Origin: Bacteroidales bacterium
GTDB taxonomy: Bacteria; Bacteroidota; Bacteroidia; Bacteroidales; JAFGUD01
DNA: 50,615 bases
NCBI GenBank assembly: GCA_016938685.1
Contig: JAFGUD010000350.1
Coordinates: 1-50,615, forward strand
Direction: 5' to 3'
The notes under the pieces: model-generated
The model's database searches: none
What the model saw: the letters and a program-made list of their open reading frames with translations, nothing else
Told to the model about the DNA's origin: nothing
Program-made: the position numbers and the translations under genes
Part shown: one piece after another, positions 16,823 to 25,641 of the stretch
How positions within the stretch are numbered: the first letter of the stretch is position 1
How the letters are laid out: each line of letters opens with the position of its first letter

Positions 16823-16830
16823 TAAATTTG
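16823..16830 (+). promoter_or_regulatory. Candidate -7 box upstream of the L,D-transpeptidase gene
   Basis: TAAATTTG matches TAnnTTTG exactly, 24 bases before the start codon. No good TTTG lies at the right distance upstream. Confidence 0.35.
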
Positions 16831-16854
16831 GGAAAATCAAAAAATCATTAGCGC

Positions 16855-17592
16855 ATGAAAAAAATAGTTTTATTACTTTTTGTACTTGTAAGTTTTTCAG
16901 CATTTTCACAAAGTTATCTCTCCAATGCCCGTGTAAAAAATGCCTACAATGAAAAAAAAGACTTTTTAAAAGAAATTCTTGCAGAAAAAGGCATTAATTC
17001 ATTTAATATCAATATCTTAATAATTGGACTAAAAGCCGAAAAAGAGCTACAAGTATGGGTAAAACACAAAGATTCTACCATCTACGAATATCTAATCACT
17101 TATGACTTTTGTCGTTTAAGCGGCGATTTAGGTCTCAAAAGAGTATCAGCTGATGGTCAGGTACCCGAAGGCTTTTATTACATTAATTGTTTTAATCCGT
17201 ACAGTAGTTTTATTGTTTCATTGGGAGTGAACTATCCAAACAAATCGGACTTAATTTTGGGTGACAAAGATAATCCCGGTAGCGACATATACATTCATGG
17301 AGGCTGTGCAACTATCGGTTGTATTCCAATAACAGACGACAAAATTAAAGAACTATACATTTTAGCGGTAATGGCAAAAGAAGTGGGGCAGTCTAAAATT
17401 CCAATATATTTATTTCCGACAGCACTCTCAGATGAGAATTTCAAAAAATTGTCTTCAAATTCAAGATATTTAAAAAACATTAAATTTTGGCAAAATCTGA
17501 AACAAGGATACGATATATTCGTAAATAATAAAAAGGAATTGAAGTTCTCAATAAATTCTGAAGGTGAATATGTATTCTCAAATGTTAATTAA
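16855..17592 (+). CDS. L,D-transpeptidase family murein enzyme (YkuD fold)
   Basis: A 245-aa exported protein with signal peptide at residues 1-19. The YkuD/L,D-transpeptidase signature is IYIHGGCATIGCIPIT, with His148 and catalytic Cys156, inside a domain of about residues 45-195. The preceding DGQVPEGFYYIN is the conserved strand before the active site (G.tP.G.y). Such enzymes form 3-3 crosslinks in peptidoglycan or attach proteins to it, or in the YafK/DpaA branch remove them. The context (VP.G..., HGGCATIGC) looks closest to the YafK branch, so hydrolytic activity is possible. It has no peptidoglycan-binding domain. Confidence 0.87.
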   Translation: MKKIVLLLFVLVSFSAFSQSYLSNARVKNAYNEKKDFLKEILAEKGINSFNINILIIGLKAEKELQVWVKHKDSTIYEYLITYDFCRLSGDLGLKRVSADGQVPEGFYYINCFNPYSSFIVSLGVNYPNKSDLILGDKDNPGSDIYIHGGCATIGCIPITDDKIKELYILAVMAKEVGQSKIPIYLFPTALSDENFKKLSSNSRYLKNIKFWQNLKQGYDIFVNNKKELKFSINSEGEYVFSNVN

Positions 17593-17601
17593 CATTTGAA
17601 A

Positions 17602-17634
17602 TTTGTATAATTAGAGTTTAATCAGTTAACTTTG
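17602..17634 (+). promoter_or_regulatory. Strong candidate Bacteroidota promoter of the Tyr-rich lipoprotein gene
   Basis: TTTG at 17602-17605, 21-base spacer, then TAACTTTG at 17627-17634, an exact TAnnTTTG. Transcription would begin near 17641, giving a leader of about 60 bases. Confidence 0.55.
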
Positions 17635-17700
17635 TAAGGAATTTTTGATTGAGGTTAATTTAATTAACAAAAAAAGGGAAAACCTAAAAACCATATAAAG

Positions 17701-18846
17701 ATGAAAAAATTACTACTACTTTCGCTAATTGCATTGATGTTTGCATCGTGTAAAACGGTATATGTTTATCAATATGATGATGTATATCAATCTAAAAAAC
17801 CTGTTGTTTACAAAAAAGTTGACGAAAACAATGTTCAGGTTGTAAATGACACTATTGTTGTTTCAGACGAAAATGGCGACAATTACATAAATGCTGATAA
17901 CAATGATTATGATTATTATGACGATTATATTGTTATTGGAGATTCTTATGCTTCAAGAATGAGCCATTTCAACAACGTTTTTGTTGTTTACGATTACGAT
18001 CCTTATTATTACGATTATTACTACTATTCAAGTTATTGGAACTACCGACCATATTACTCATATTGGTACAGACCATATTATCATTCTTACTGGTACACCC
18101 CTTACTATTACTCTTCATGGTATTATCCTTACTATGGTCACAGCTACTGGAGCGGTTATAATAACGGTTATTGGAATGGTTACTGGGACGGATATTACGA
18201 CAGTGGATATAATGGATATAACGACAATAATTACTATACCAATTCAAGTTACGGACATCGTTCAAGAGTTGTTGCAAATGGAAATACAAGAAATAATTCC
18301 TACAATCCTAATGCCTCACGTTCTGATAATTTAAAATCAACAAATTATTCGAGAAATCAGGGTAATGGAAACACATCAACAAATTATTCAAGATCTAATA
18401 CCAACACAAACTCTAATATTTCGAGAAATAATACACAAAATAATGTAAATGTTACTAGAAGCAATGCTTATGCTTCAAGTAATAATACTTCAAATAGAAC
18501 AGAATCTTATTCTTCTCCAAACAGAAGTGATAATAATTCTTATTCAAATACTAATTCTAATTATTCTCGATCAAATACGAATAACAACACTTATTCAAAC
18601 ACCAATACAAACTCTAATTACAGCCGTTCTAATACAAATTCTAACACAAACAATAATAGTTCCTGGAATTCCAGAAATAATAACAGTAGTAGCAGTTCTA
18701 ACAACAGTTTTAACTCAAGTAGCTCTCGCAGCAACAACAGTTATAATTCAAGTAGTTCTCGCAGCAACGGTAGCAACTCAAGTAGTTCAAGAAGCAATTC
18801 TTCCAGCTCAAACTCAAGTTCTCGCGGAGGTGGAGGACACAGATAA
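17701..18846 (+). CDS. Low-complexity Tyr/Trp- then Asn/Ser-rich lipoprotein
   Basis: A 381-aa lipoprotein with lipobox MFASC (Cys17). Residues 20-96 are ordinary and slightly acidic. Residues 97-180 are almost half Tyr, with many Trp and no Lys (for example DPYYYDYYYYSSYW and GYWNGYWDGYYDSGYNGY). Residues 190-370 are Asn/Ser/Thr/Arg-rich with imperfect repeats built on NYSRSNTN and SSSSRSNNSYN. The end is RGGGGHR. The frame is real: the signal, promoter, terminator and gap-free composition agree. No enzyme domain is visible. The composition recalls adhesive or phase-separating low-complexity proteins (aromatic stickers, polar spacers), but that is inference. Its neighbours are the L,D-transpeptidase upstream and a FadL-like barrel downstream. 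Confidence 0.8.
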   Translation: MKKLLLLSLIALMFASCKTVYVYQYDDVYQSKKPVVYKKVDENNVQVVNDTIVVSDENGDNYINADNNDYDYYDDYIVIGDSYASRMSHFNNVFVVYDYDPYYYDYYYYSSYWNYRPYYSYWYRPYYHSYWYTPYYYSSWYYPYYGHSYWSGYNNGYWNGYWDGYYDSGYNGYNDNNYYTNSSYGHRSRVVANGNTRNNSYNPNASRSDNLKSTNYSRNQGNGNTSTNYSRSNTNTNSNISRNNTQNNVNVTRSNAYASSNNTSNRTESYSSPNRSDNNSYSNTNSNYSRSNTNNNTYSNTNTNSNYSRSNTNSNTNNNSSWNSRNNNSSSSSNNSFNSSSSRSNNSYNSSSSRSNGSNSSSSRSNSSSSNSSSRGGGGHR

Positions 18847-18868
18847 AAAACATAACTTTATAACAAAT

Positions 18869-18895
18869 GCCACCGTAAAAAAGCGGTGGCTTTTT
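18869..18895 (+). terminator. Rho-independent terminator after the Tyr-rich lipoprotein gene
   Basis: GCCACCG (18869-18875), seven-to-eight-base A-rich loop, CGGTGGC (18884-18890), then TTTTT. It lies only 24 bases before the next start codon, so the barrel gene may depend partly on read-through or on its own promoter. Confidence 0.85.
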
Positions 18896-18918
18896 AATAA
18901 CAATCAAAACTTACAATC

Positions 18919-20385
18919 ATGAAAAAAATAGGAATAGCGTTTTTTTTAATATTTCTGGGATTTATAGGCTTCTCGCAAAACGAAGTTGATGCTTTCAGAT
19001 TTTCAGAAGCATTTTACGGCGGAACTGCAAGAAGTATGTCAATGGGAGGTGCATTTGGTGCTCTGGGAGCCGATTTGTCTACTGCATCTACAAATCCTGC
19101 CGGAATAGGAGTATATAAAAATTCAAGTTTATCTTTTTCTCCTTCTGTCAACATGAACAACACAAATGCTAGTTTTGCCGGCACAAACGCAACAAATGAT
19201 AAATTATCAATGATGTTCAATAACGTTGGTCTAACTTTTGGAATTAGAGATAAAGACGGAACTCTAAAAGCTCTTAATTTTGCTTTTGGATACAACAGAT
19301 ATAATAATTTTGCACAAAACTACAACATTACCGGAGTGAACAACAATGGTTCTATGTTAGACGCACTAATGTTTGATGCAAATGGCACACATCCTGATTT
19401 TTTGAATGCCTACACAACATTTCCAGCATGGGACACATGGTTATTGGACACTCTTCCGGGCACATTAAAATATACAAATCCGCTTTGGTGGACACAAACC
19501 GGTGATGATAAACCTCTATACGGTCAAACTGTGTCAAAAACAGGTCAAGTAAAAGGAGGCGGTGGCGAAACTTTTTTCACCGGCGCAATCAACTACAATG
19601 ACTTCTTCTATTTTGGAGCAACCATTGGTTTACAGTCTTTTTCGTACAATTCTATGACTGTATACACAGAAAGCAGTTTTGTTGACAACGATGACTTAAA
19701 ATCTTTTTCATATACAGAAAATCTTACAGATAACGGAACAGGAATAAATATGAAATTAGGATTTTTATTAAGACCGGCTGATTTTATCCGTTTTGGAGCT
19801 GCAATTCACACTCCTACTTATTTTGATATCAATGATAAATATTCTGTTACTGCAAATTCATATTGGAATAGTCCGGATGCAAACGGTTACTACAATTACG
19901 AATCTGACTCTCCTTCAAATAATTATAATTTTACACTATTAACACCAATGCGTTTAATGGGAAATCTTGGAATAATAATAGGAAAATTTGCTCTAATTGG
20001 TGTTGATTATGAATATGTTGATTACAGCACAATGCGATTAAGTGCCAGCGATTATATGTTTACCGATGAAAATGAAAATATCAGAGAAGATTTTAAACCC
20101 GCTCATAACCTAAAAGGTGGCGTAGAATTAAGATTAGGCATGATGAGTTTACGTGGAGGTTATGCGTATTTTGGCAATCCTTATAACAATGAAAATTCTT
20201 ACGAAAAATCTCAAATCACAGGAGGAATTGGATTTTCAAGCAAAAATGTATATGTAGATTTTGCCTACATTCACGATGTAAAAACCTACAATGTGTATTT
20301 TTATAACGGATACCCAGTCGAACCGGTACCGGAATTAACAGCCAAAAATGGAATAATAAATATTACAATGGGACTAAGATTTTAA
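18919..20385 (+). CDS. OmpP1/FadL/TodX-family outer-membrane barrel
   Basis: A 488-aa outer-membrane protein with signal peptide (residues 1-19). It opens with the hatch-type FRFSEAFYGGTARSMSMGGA, then FGALGADLSTASTNPAGIGV, the family hallmark (G.ar...mGgAf.a...D.sa...NPAg). Alternating amphipathic strands follow and the protein ends in ITMGLRF, a terminal aromatic BAM signal. FadL-type channels pass hydrophobic molecules such as fatty acids or aromatics across the outer membrane. Bacteroidota members are often labelled haemin receptors, without direct proof. The substrate is unknown. Confidence 0.87.
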   Translation: MKKIGIAFFLIFLGFIGFSQNEVDAFRFSEAFYGGTARSMSMGGAFGALGADLSTASTNPAGIGVYKNSSLSFSPSVNMNNTNASFAGTNATNDKLSMMFNNVGLTFGIRDKDGTLKALNFAFGYNRYNNFAQNYNITGVNNNGSMLDALMFDANGTHPDFLNAYTTFPAWDTWLLDTLPGTLKYTNPLWWTQTGDDKPLYGQTVSKTGQVKGGGGETFFTGAINYNDFFYFGATIGLQSFSYNSMTVYTESSFVDNDDLKSFSYTENLTDNGTGINMKLGFLLRPADFIRFGAAIHTPTYFDINDKYSVTANSYWNSPDANGYYNYESDSPSNNYNFTLLTPMRLMGNLGIIIGKFALIGVDYEYVDYSTMRLSASDYMFTDENENIREDFKPAHNLKGGVELRLGMMSLRGGYAYFGNPYNNENSYEKSQITGGIGFSSKNVYVDFAYIHDVKTYNVYFYNGYPVEPVPELTAKNGIINITMGLRF

Positions 20386-20406
20386 GTATTTTGTCAAAAA
20401 AAATTA

Positions 20407-20437
20407 AGCGTCAATCAAAAAGGTTGACGCTTTTTTT
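20407..20437 (+). terminator. Rho-independent terminator after the FadL-like gene
   Basis: AGCGTCAA (20407-20414) and TTGACGCT (20424-20431), followed by seven T. It separates the barrel gene from the CHAT gene. Confidence 0.88.
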
Positions 20438-20477
20438 ATTTTTTACTTAAATTGTGAAAAATCTAAAATTAACTGTA

Positions 20478-23339
20478 ATGAAAAAAATAATTCTTTTAGC
20501 AATTTTAGCCTTTTCGCTTTCAATTCTTAAATCTCAAAGTGTTGACAAAGCTTTTGAATTATATAATTCAGAAAAATACCACGAAGCTTCTATTGAATTT
20601 GAAAACCTGGAGCCAATGATGAAAATGGCTTATGGTAGTAAAGATACAGTTAATTACACCAAAATGTTGCTGTTTACAGGAGTTAGTTTTTCCAGAGATT
20701 TGAATTTCTACAAAGCTGAAAAATATTATTTACAAGCTATTTCTATTTACCAAAGTTATTCTCCTGAGCCGATTAATAAATGGTATGCAACAATTTTGAA
20801 TAATACTGCCGAATTATATCGAAATGCAGGAAGATATACAGAATCCGAAGAATACCAATTAAAAGCATTGGAAATCAGACAAAAAGTTTATCAAAAAGAA
20901 CATTCTGATATTGCCGGTAGTTATAACAATTTAGCTGTTTTGTATTCTGATCTTGGAGAATTTGAAAAAGCAGAATCTTATTTAAAAATGGCTTTGGATA
21001 TTGATGAAAAAATATACGGCAAAGAAAGTAAAGACTATGCAATTGATTTGAATAATATAGCAATGCTTTATCAAACAATGGGTAATTATCCTAAGGCAGA
21101 AAAATTGTATCTTGAAGTAATTGATATTAGAAAAAAAGTTTTAGGTGAAAAAAATGTGGATTATGCAATTAGCCTGAATAATCTTGCCTCACTTTACTCT
21201 GCAATGGAAAATTACGATGATGCAGAAAAACTTTATCTTGAAACACTTGAAATACTTAAATTGACAGCTGGAACTCAAAATAAGGATTATGCAACCGCTT
21301 TGAATAATATCGGAACTTTATATACAAATAAAAAAGAATACACAAAAGCTGAAGAAAGTTTTTTAGAGGCTTTAAATGTTTATAAAAAAATATTTGATGA
21401 AGATCATGTTGAAACTGCCCATACTTACAACAATCTGGCAACATTGTATCACTCACAAAATGAATACAATAAAGCTGAACCTTATTATTTAAAGGCAATT
21501 GAAATCTTAAAAAATTATTATGGCACATCACATTTTGAGTACGCAAAAGCAATTAGTAATTTGTCTGGTTTGTACTATAATAAAGGAGATTATAAAAAAG
21601 CACAAAAATATGTAATTGAGTCTAACAAATTAATTGATAATCTGGTAATTAACAGCGGCTTATTCATGTCGGAAAATGAACGTGAATTATATTTGAGAAA
21701 CAATATTATTTATAATTACGATGCAAATAATTCGTTTTATTTAGCTCAAAGTAAAAATCATCCGGAATATGCAGGATATTGTTACAATAATGCTCTGTTG
21801 ATAAAAGGAATTTTGCTGCGATCAAATATAGCTTTGCGAAATTCTGTTTTAAATAGCAAAAATCAGGAATTGATAGATTTTTATAACGATTGGATTTTGA
21901 ACGGGACATTACTACTTAATCAACAAAACACACCCACAAAAGAAAGAAAATTTGATTTAGATAGCCTTACTGAATTAGTTAATCAACAGGAAAAGGAGCT
22001 TATTTTAAAGTTTCCGCAAACCTTTAAAAATATTGCCAATACAAAATGGGAAGATATAAAGTCATCTTTAGAAAAAGATGAAGCTGCTATTGAGTTTGTT
22101 AGTTTTAGATATCACACAGAGCAACATTGGTCAGATAGCATTTACTACTGTGCTCTTATTTTGACAAAAAACATGAAATATCCTGAGATTGTTTATTTAT
22201 GCGAGGAAAAAACTTTATCAGATATTTTATTTAAAGACCCGAATTTGTTTAGCAAATACGATAATCCGGAATATTATTATATAAAAGGTATTTACGACAA
22301 AACTTCATCAAAATCTGATAGTTTGTATAAATTTATTTGGCAACCGATAGAGGAATATGTAAATGGTAAAAAGAAAATATACATTTCACCGGCAGGACTT
22401 CTAAACAGAGTTTCATTTAAAGCATTATCTATGCCCGATTCTTCAATGTTGTCTGATAATTACGATATAGTTTATTTGTCTTCTACATCAAATATTGTTG
22501 CTCAATCCGATCTTTATATCAATAAACTTAAAAAGTTTGTTTTATTTGGAGATATTAACTATTCGGCAGATACAAATGCAATTAAAAAGTATTCTGAAAG
22601 TATTGATAATATTGCTGTTAGAAACACAACATTACAAAAATTAAATTCTGATAACCGTTCTGTTGAATTGGTTTGGGAGAAGCTTGAAGGATCAAAAAAA
22701 GAAATTGAAAACATTGAACAACTTTTAAGTAAAAGCTTATCGAATATAGAAGTTTATACCGGATTTAGAGCAACAGAAGAAGTCCTTAAAGAACAGGTTT
22801 ATTCATCACCAACTATGTTACATATTGCAACCCATGGTTTTTATTTTCCTGAAACATTTTTTGCTGAAAATGGCATTTCCGAAGAAGCAATCGGCGTTTA
22901 CGGTCATATTGATAATCCTCTTGTTAGGTCTGGAATTGTGCTTGCAGGAGCAAATTGGGGTTGGAGCGGAACAAATAATATATATGGTGCTGAAGACGGA
23001 ATTTTGTCAGCTTATGAGGTGTCGCATCTTGATATGAACAATGTTAAATTAGTTGTTTTATCTGCATGTCAGACCGGACTTGGGGACGTGATAGGCTCCG
23101 AAGGCGTTTATGGATTACAACGTGGCTTAAAAATGGCTGGTGTTGATTATATTATACTTTCATTGTGGGAAGTTCCAGACGAACAAACACAACAACTAAT
23201 GACTAAATTTTATACTTATTTTTATAATGGAATGGAAGTTCGTGATGCTTTCGACAAAGCCCAAAATGATCTTAAAGAAGAATACCGTGATGTAAAAGGC
23301 GGAGCTTTTGCCTGGGCAGCTTTTGTTTTGGTCTTTTAG
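20478..23339 (+). CDS. Secreted TPR-CHAT protein (caspase-like peptidase fold)
   Basis: 953 aa from the ATG at 20478, where a normal signal peptide begins (MKKIILLAILAFSLSIL). A GTG 24 bases upstream would add eight residues and is less likely. Residues about 25-390 are repeated TPR/kinesin-light-chain-like units of 42 residues (for example YTESEEYQLKALEIRQKVY and YDDAEKLYLETLEILK). The C-terminal third is a CHAT domain: SPAGLLNRVSFKAL, catalytic His786 in LHIATHGFYF, Cys864 in LSACQTGLGD, then GVYGLQRGLKMAGVDYII and SLWEVPDEQT. The His/Cys dyad of clan CD peptidases is intact. The signal peptide places it outside the cytoplasm, unlike CRISPR-linked TPR-CHAT proteases. The substrate is unknown and no partner is evident next to it. 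Confidence 0.9.
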   Translation: MKKIILLAILAFSLSILKSQSVDKAFELYNSEKYHEASIEFENLEPMMKMAYGSKDTVNYTKMLLFTGVSFSRDLNFYKAEKYYLQAISIYQSYSPEPINKWYATILNNTAELYRNAGRYTESEEYQLKALEIRQKVYQKEHSDIAGSYNNLAVLYSDLGEFEKAESYLKMALDIDEKIYGKESKDYAIDLNNIAMLYQTMGNYPKAEKLYLEVIDIRKKVLGEKNVDYAISLNNLASLYSAMENYDDAEKLYLETLEILKLTAGTQNKDYATALNNIGTLYTNKKEYTKAEESFLEALNVYKKIFDEDHVETAHTYNNLATLYHSQNEYNKAEPYYLKAIEILKNYYGTSHFEYAKAISNLSGLYYNKGDYKKAQKYVIESNKLIDNLVINSGLFMSENERELYLRNNIIYNYDANNSFYLAQSKNHPEYAGYCYNNALLIKGILLRSNIALRNSVLNSKNQELIDFYNDWILNGTLLLNQQNTPTKERKFDLDSLTELVNQQEKELILKFPQTFKNIANTKWEDIKSSLEKDEAAIEFVSFRYHTEQHWSDSIYYCALILTKNMKYPEIVYLCEEKTLSDILFKDPNLFSKYDNPEYYYIKGIYDKTSSKSDSLYKFIWQPIEEYVNGKKKIYISPAGLLNRVSFKALSMPDSSMLSDNYDIVYLSSTSNIVAQSDLYINKLKKFVLFGDINYSADTNAIKKYSESIDNIAVRNTTLQKLNSDNRSVELVWEKLEGSKKEIENIEQLLSKSLSNIEVYTGFRATEEVLKEQVYSSPTMLHIATHGFYFPETFFAENGISEEAIGVYGHIDNPLVRSGIVLAGANWGWSGTNNIYGAEDGILSAYEVSHLDMNNVKLVVLSACQTGLGDVIGSEGVYGLQRGLKMAGVDYIILSLWEVPDEQTQQLMTKFYTYFYNGMEVRDAFDKAQNDLKEEYRDVKGGAFAWAAFVLVF

Positions 23340-23370
23340 GGAAATCTCAACAAAAAAAGTTGTTTATTCG

Positions 23371-23943
23371 TTATTGTCTTTCAAGCCACAATGGTAATAA
23401 ACTTGAAGATGTTGCATCATTAGCAAATAATGATTTTACAGTTAATTCCATTTTTTTTGTTTTTTTATCCCAAAAAACAATATGACCTTGATTTTCAACA
23501 GGGTTCATTATTACTATTTTCCCGTTGGTTGAAATCAGGCTGTCATACTCGTAGATATTGCTAATCTCAAACATATACGGCGATTTTTTGTTGTATTGAA
23601 AGAATCCTATTTGAGACAAACTATCAAATTCTAGAACAATTTCACCCCAAAGCTGTCCATCTTTTTCAAAAAGGCGTTTACTTTTCAGGTTAGTTTCTTC
23701 AGATTCTCCTCTAATAATATCACTCAAAAAAACATCGGAAACTAATTCTTCATAAGCTTCAATATCTGTCATTTGCTGCAATGATGAATCATTAGTATTG
23801 CAAATATTTGCGTATAAAATAGTAATTGTACCTGAATTATTACTATTTATTTCAAAAACATATTTTTTGTAGTCAATTGTCAAACAGCTGGAAATAAGGA
23901 ATAATATCGACAAAAAAAATATGAAAACAACCTTATTCTGCAT
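23371..23943 (-). CDS. Uncharacterised lipoprotein
   Basis: 190 aa from the ATG at 23943, which gives a compact signal MQNKVVFIFF with lipobox LISSC (Cys20). An upstream ATG at 24000 would add a basic 19-residue extension and is less likely. The mature part is mixed alpha/beta with patches such as SKRLFEKDGQLWGEIVLEFD and GKIVIMNPVENQGHIVFWD. I recognise no domain. It is the second gene of a probable minus-strand operon with the secreted protein ending at 24013. Confidence 0.65.
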   Translation of the reverse strand: MQNKVVFIFFLSILFLISSCLTIDYKKYVFEINSNNSGTITILYANICNTNDSSLQQMTDIEAYEELVSDVFLSDIIRGESEETNLKSKRLFEKDGQLWGEIVLEFDSLSQIGFFQYNKKSPYMFEISNIYEYDSLISTNGKIVIMNPVENQGHIVFWDKKTKKMELTVKSLFANDATSSSLLPLWLERQ

Positions 23944-24012
23944 CTGTAATTTAATCGACTTTCTAATTTTTTTCTTTTTCAAAGCATAATCATTATTCAT
24001 TAACTATCCGAT

Positions 24013-24612
24013 TTACTTAACACTAAACTTATAACTCTTTATCTCGCTTCTATTTCCGGTATTATCTTCGGCATAAAATTTTAGTTCAAAATCGCCTGCG
24101 TTTGGGAATTTAATTGCTTCATTGTAAATCATATAATTTTCGCTATTAAGAGCGTACATAATTTTTTCAACCCCTGACATATAATCTTTTGCTGAAAGTT
24201 GAATTTCAAGGTTTAAAGCATAAACAGGAGTGCCTCCTTTATAATATCTTCTTGTTCCTTTAAAATAAGCATTTAAAGTAGGAGCAAAACCATCAACATA
24301 TACTTTAAAAACAGCATGTTGAGAGGGATAAGCGATTTTTTTTGTTGTAGTGTCAACAGCATAAGCATATTGAAAAGTATTATATCCTTCGGAATCAAAA
24401 TACATTGGATTAGTGTATTTTTCAGAAGTTTGACTTGTCATTAATACATCTTGACTATTATCAGATTGAGACGTAGAAACCCAAAAATAAACAGGAACAT
24501 TACGGTTGTAATATAATTTACCATCTTTTTCAAACCAATGATAATCAGTTTCTTGTGCATATATGTTGATAAAAAAACCAATAAAAGAGATTATTAAAAC
24601 AATGTTTTTCAT
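24013..24612 (-). CDS. Secreted protein with one OmpL47-like Ig repeat
   Basis: A 199-aa exported protein with signal peptide at residues 1-19. Its layout matches the first 200 residues of the 574-aa protein encoded at 25642-27360: KDGKLYYNRNVPVYFWVS against STGKIFVNKALPLYFKIS, KYTNPMYFDSEGYNTFQYAY against QFTNPLYLGKEGKNIFYSPW, and AVDTTTKKIA against AVDTVTKKTV. It ends with one Ig-like repeat (IQLSAKDYMSGVEKIMYALN then FYAEDNTGNRSE). The two are paralogues separated by a prenyltransferase gene. The C-terminus is a beta strand with no T9SS sorting domain. A periplasmic or outer-membrane structural role is likely, but unknown. Confidence 0.75.
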   Translation of the reverse strand: MKNIVLIISFIGFFINIYAQETDYHWFEKDGKLYYNRNVPVYFWVSTSQSDNSQDVLMTSQTSEKYTNPMYFDSEGYNTFQYAYAVDTTTKKIAYPSQHAVFKVYVDGFAPTLNAYFKGTRRYYKGGTPVYALNLEIQLSAKDYMSGVEKIMYALNSENYMIYNEAIKFPNAGDFELKFYAEDNTGNRSEIKSYKFSVK

Positions 24613-24704
24613 AATTTTGCATTTTTACAAATTATTTACATAACTCTAAAAGTTACAAAATAACATTAGTGTTTTTTGAAAACTTTTTACGACAAATATA
24701 CGAA

Positions 24705-25568
24705 ATGCCTGAAAAAATAAAAGATTATTTTAGATTTATAAAATTTAGCCATACTATTTTTGCATTACCATTTGCACTTATCGGTTTTTTTTTAGCATTT
24801 ATTTCTTATACTGCTAGTTGGCTTTTACTAATTTATGTTCTATTATGTATGATATTTGCACGAAGTGCGGCAATGGGCTTTAACCGATACCTTGACAGAA
24901 AAATTGATGCAAAAAACCCAAGAACATCAAAAAGAGAATTACCGGCAGGAAAAATTTCCTCAAAAAATGCATTAATTTTTGTAATTGTTTCATCTGTGCT
25001 TTTCATAGTAACAACTTTACTTATAAACACATTGGTTTTTTGGTTATCATTTGTTGCACTTTTTGTTGTTTTAGGATACAGCTATACAAAACGATTTACT
25101 GCTCTAAGTCATCTAGTATTAGGTCTTGGATTATCATTAGCTCCAATTGGTGCATATCTTGCAATATCTGCCGAATTTAACATTATTCCAGTCTTATTTT
25201 CACTTGTTGTTTTGTTTTGGGTAAGCGGATTTGATGTTATTTATTCATTACAAGATTTTGATTTTGACCAATCCAACAATCTTAACTCAATTCCGGTTAT
25301 GTTGGGCAAAAAAGGAGCTTTAAATTTGTCAGTATTTCTACATATTTTAGCAATAATACCTATTATTATACTAGGTTTTATTTATCCTTTTAGCTATTTA
25401 TACTGGATTGGAAGCTCTATTTTCATAGGACTTTTAATTTATCAACATATTCTTGTAAAACCCGATGATTTAAGCAAAGTTAATATTGCTTTTGGAACAA
25501 CAAATGGCGTTGCAAGTGTGATTTTCGCTACTTTTGTAATATTAGACCTTCTAATCCGAGTTTTATAA
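24705..25568 (+). CDS. UbiA-family polyprenyltransferase (probable menaquinone pathway)
   Basis: 287 aa from the ATG at 24705. A GTG at 24669 would give a longer product but without support. It is an integral membrane protein with about eight hydrophobic segments. The two Asp-rich prenyl-diphosphate/Mg sites are GFNRYLDRKIDAKNPRTSKR and SLQDFDFDQSNN, with LPAG after the first. UbiA enzymes attach polyprenyl chains to aromatic acids. In Bacteroidota without ubiquinone, the group closest to ubiA serves futalosine-type menaquinone synthesis (MqnP), which I consider likely but not proven. MenA-type motifs are absent. The gene stands between two paralogous secreted-protein genes of opposite orientation. 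Confidence 0.85.
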   Translation: MPEKIKDYFRFIKFSHTIFALPFALIGFFLAFISYTASWLLLIYVLLCMIFARSAAMGFNRYLDRKIDAKNPRTSKRELPAGKISSKNALIFVIVSSVLFIVTTLLINTLVFWLSFVALFVVLGYSYTKRFTALSHLVLGLGLSLAPIGAYLAISAEFNIIPVLFSLVVLFWVSGFDVIYSLQDFDFDQSNNLNSIPVMLGKKGALNLSVFLHILAIIPIIILGFIYPFSYLYWIGSSIFIGLLIYQHILVKPDDLSKVNIAFGTTNGVASVIFATFVILDLLIRVL

Positions 25569-25641
25569 AAAAGATTATTGAAAATTTACGAGTTTTTATA
25601 TCTTTGTGAAAAATGTTTAGAGTTAGAACTATTATGTGCGT

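Noticed and set aside
17981..18922. Long frames in both strands across the Tyr/Ser-rich gene
   Set aside because: They have repetitive, unnatural composition (Ile/Thr or Asn/Cys runs) and are shadow frames of the low-complexity gene.
20454..20477. GTG start for the CHAT gene
   Set aside because: The ATG at 20478 begins a proper signal peptide. The GTG lies close to the upstream terminator.
20478..23339. TPR-CHAT gene as a CRISPR-guided protease (Craspase type)
   Set aside because: A signal peptide is present and no Cas effector or CRISPR array is in the window.
24669..24704. GTG start for the UbiA-family gene
   Set aside because: The ATG at 24705 gives the expected short cytoplasmic leader, and the extra 12 residues have no support.
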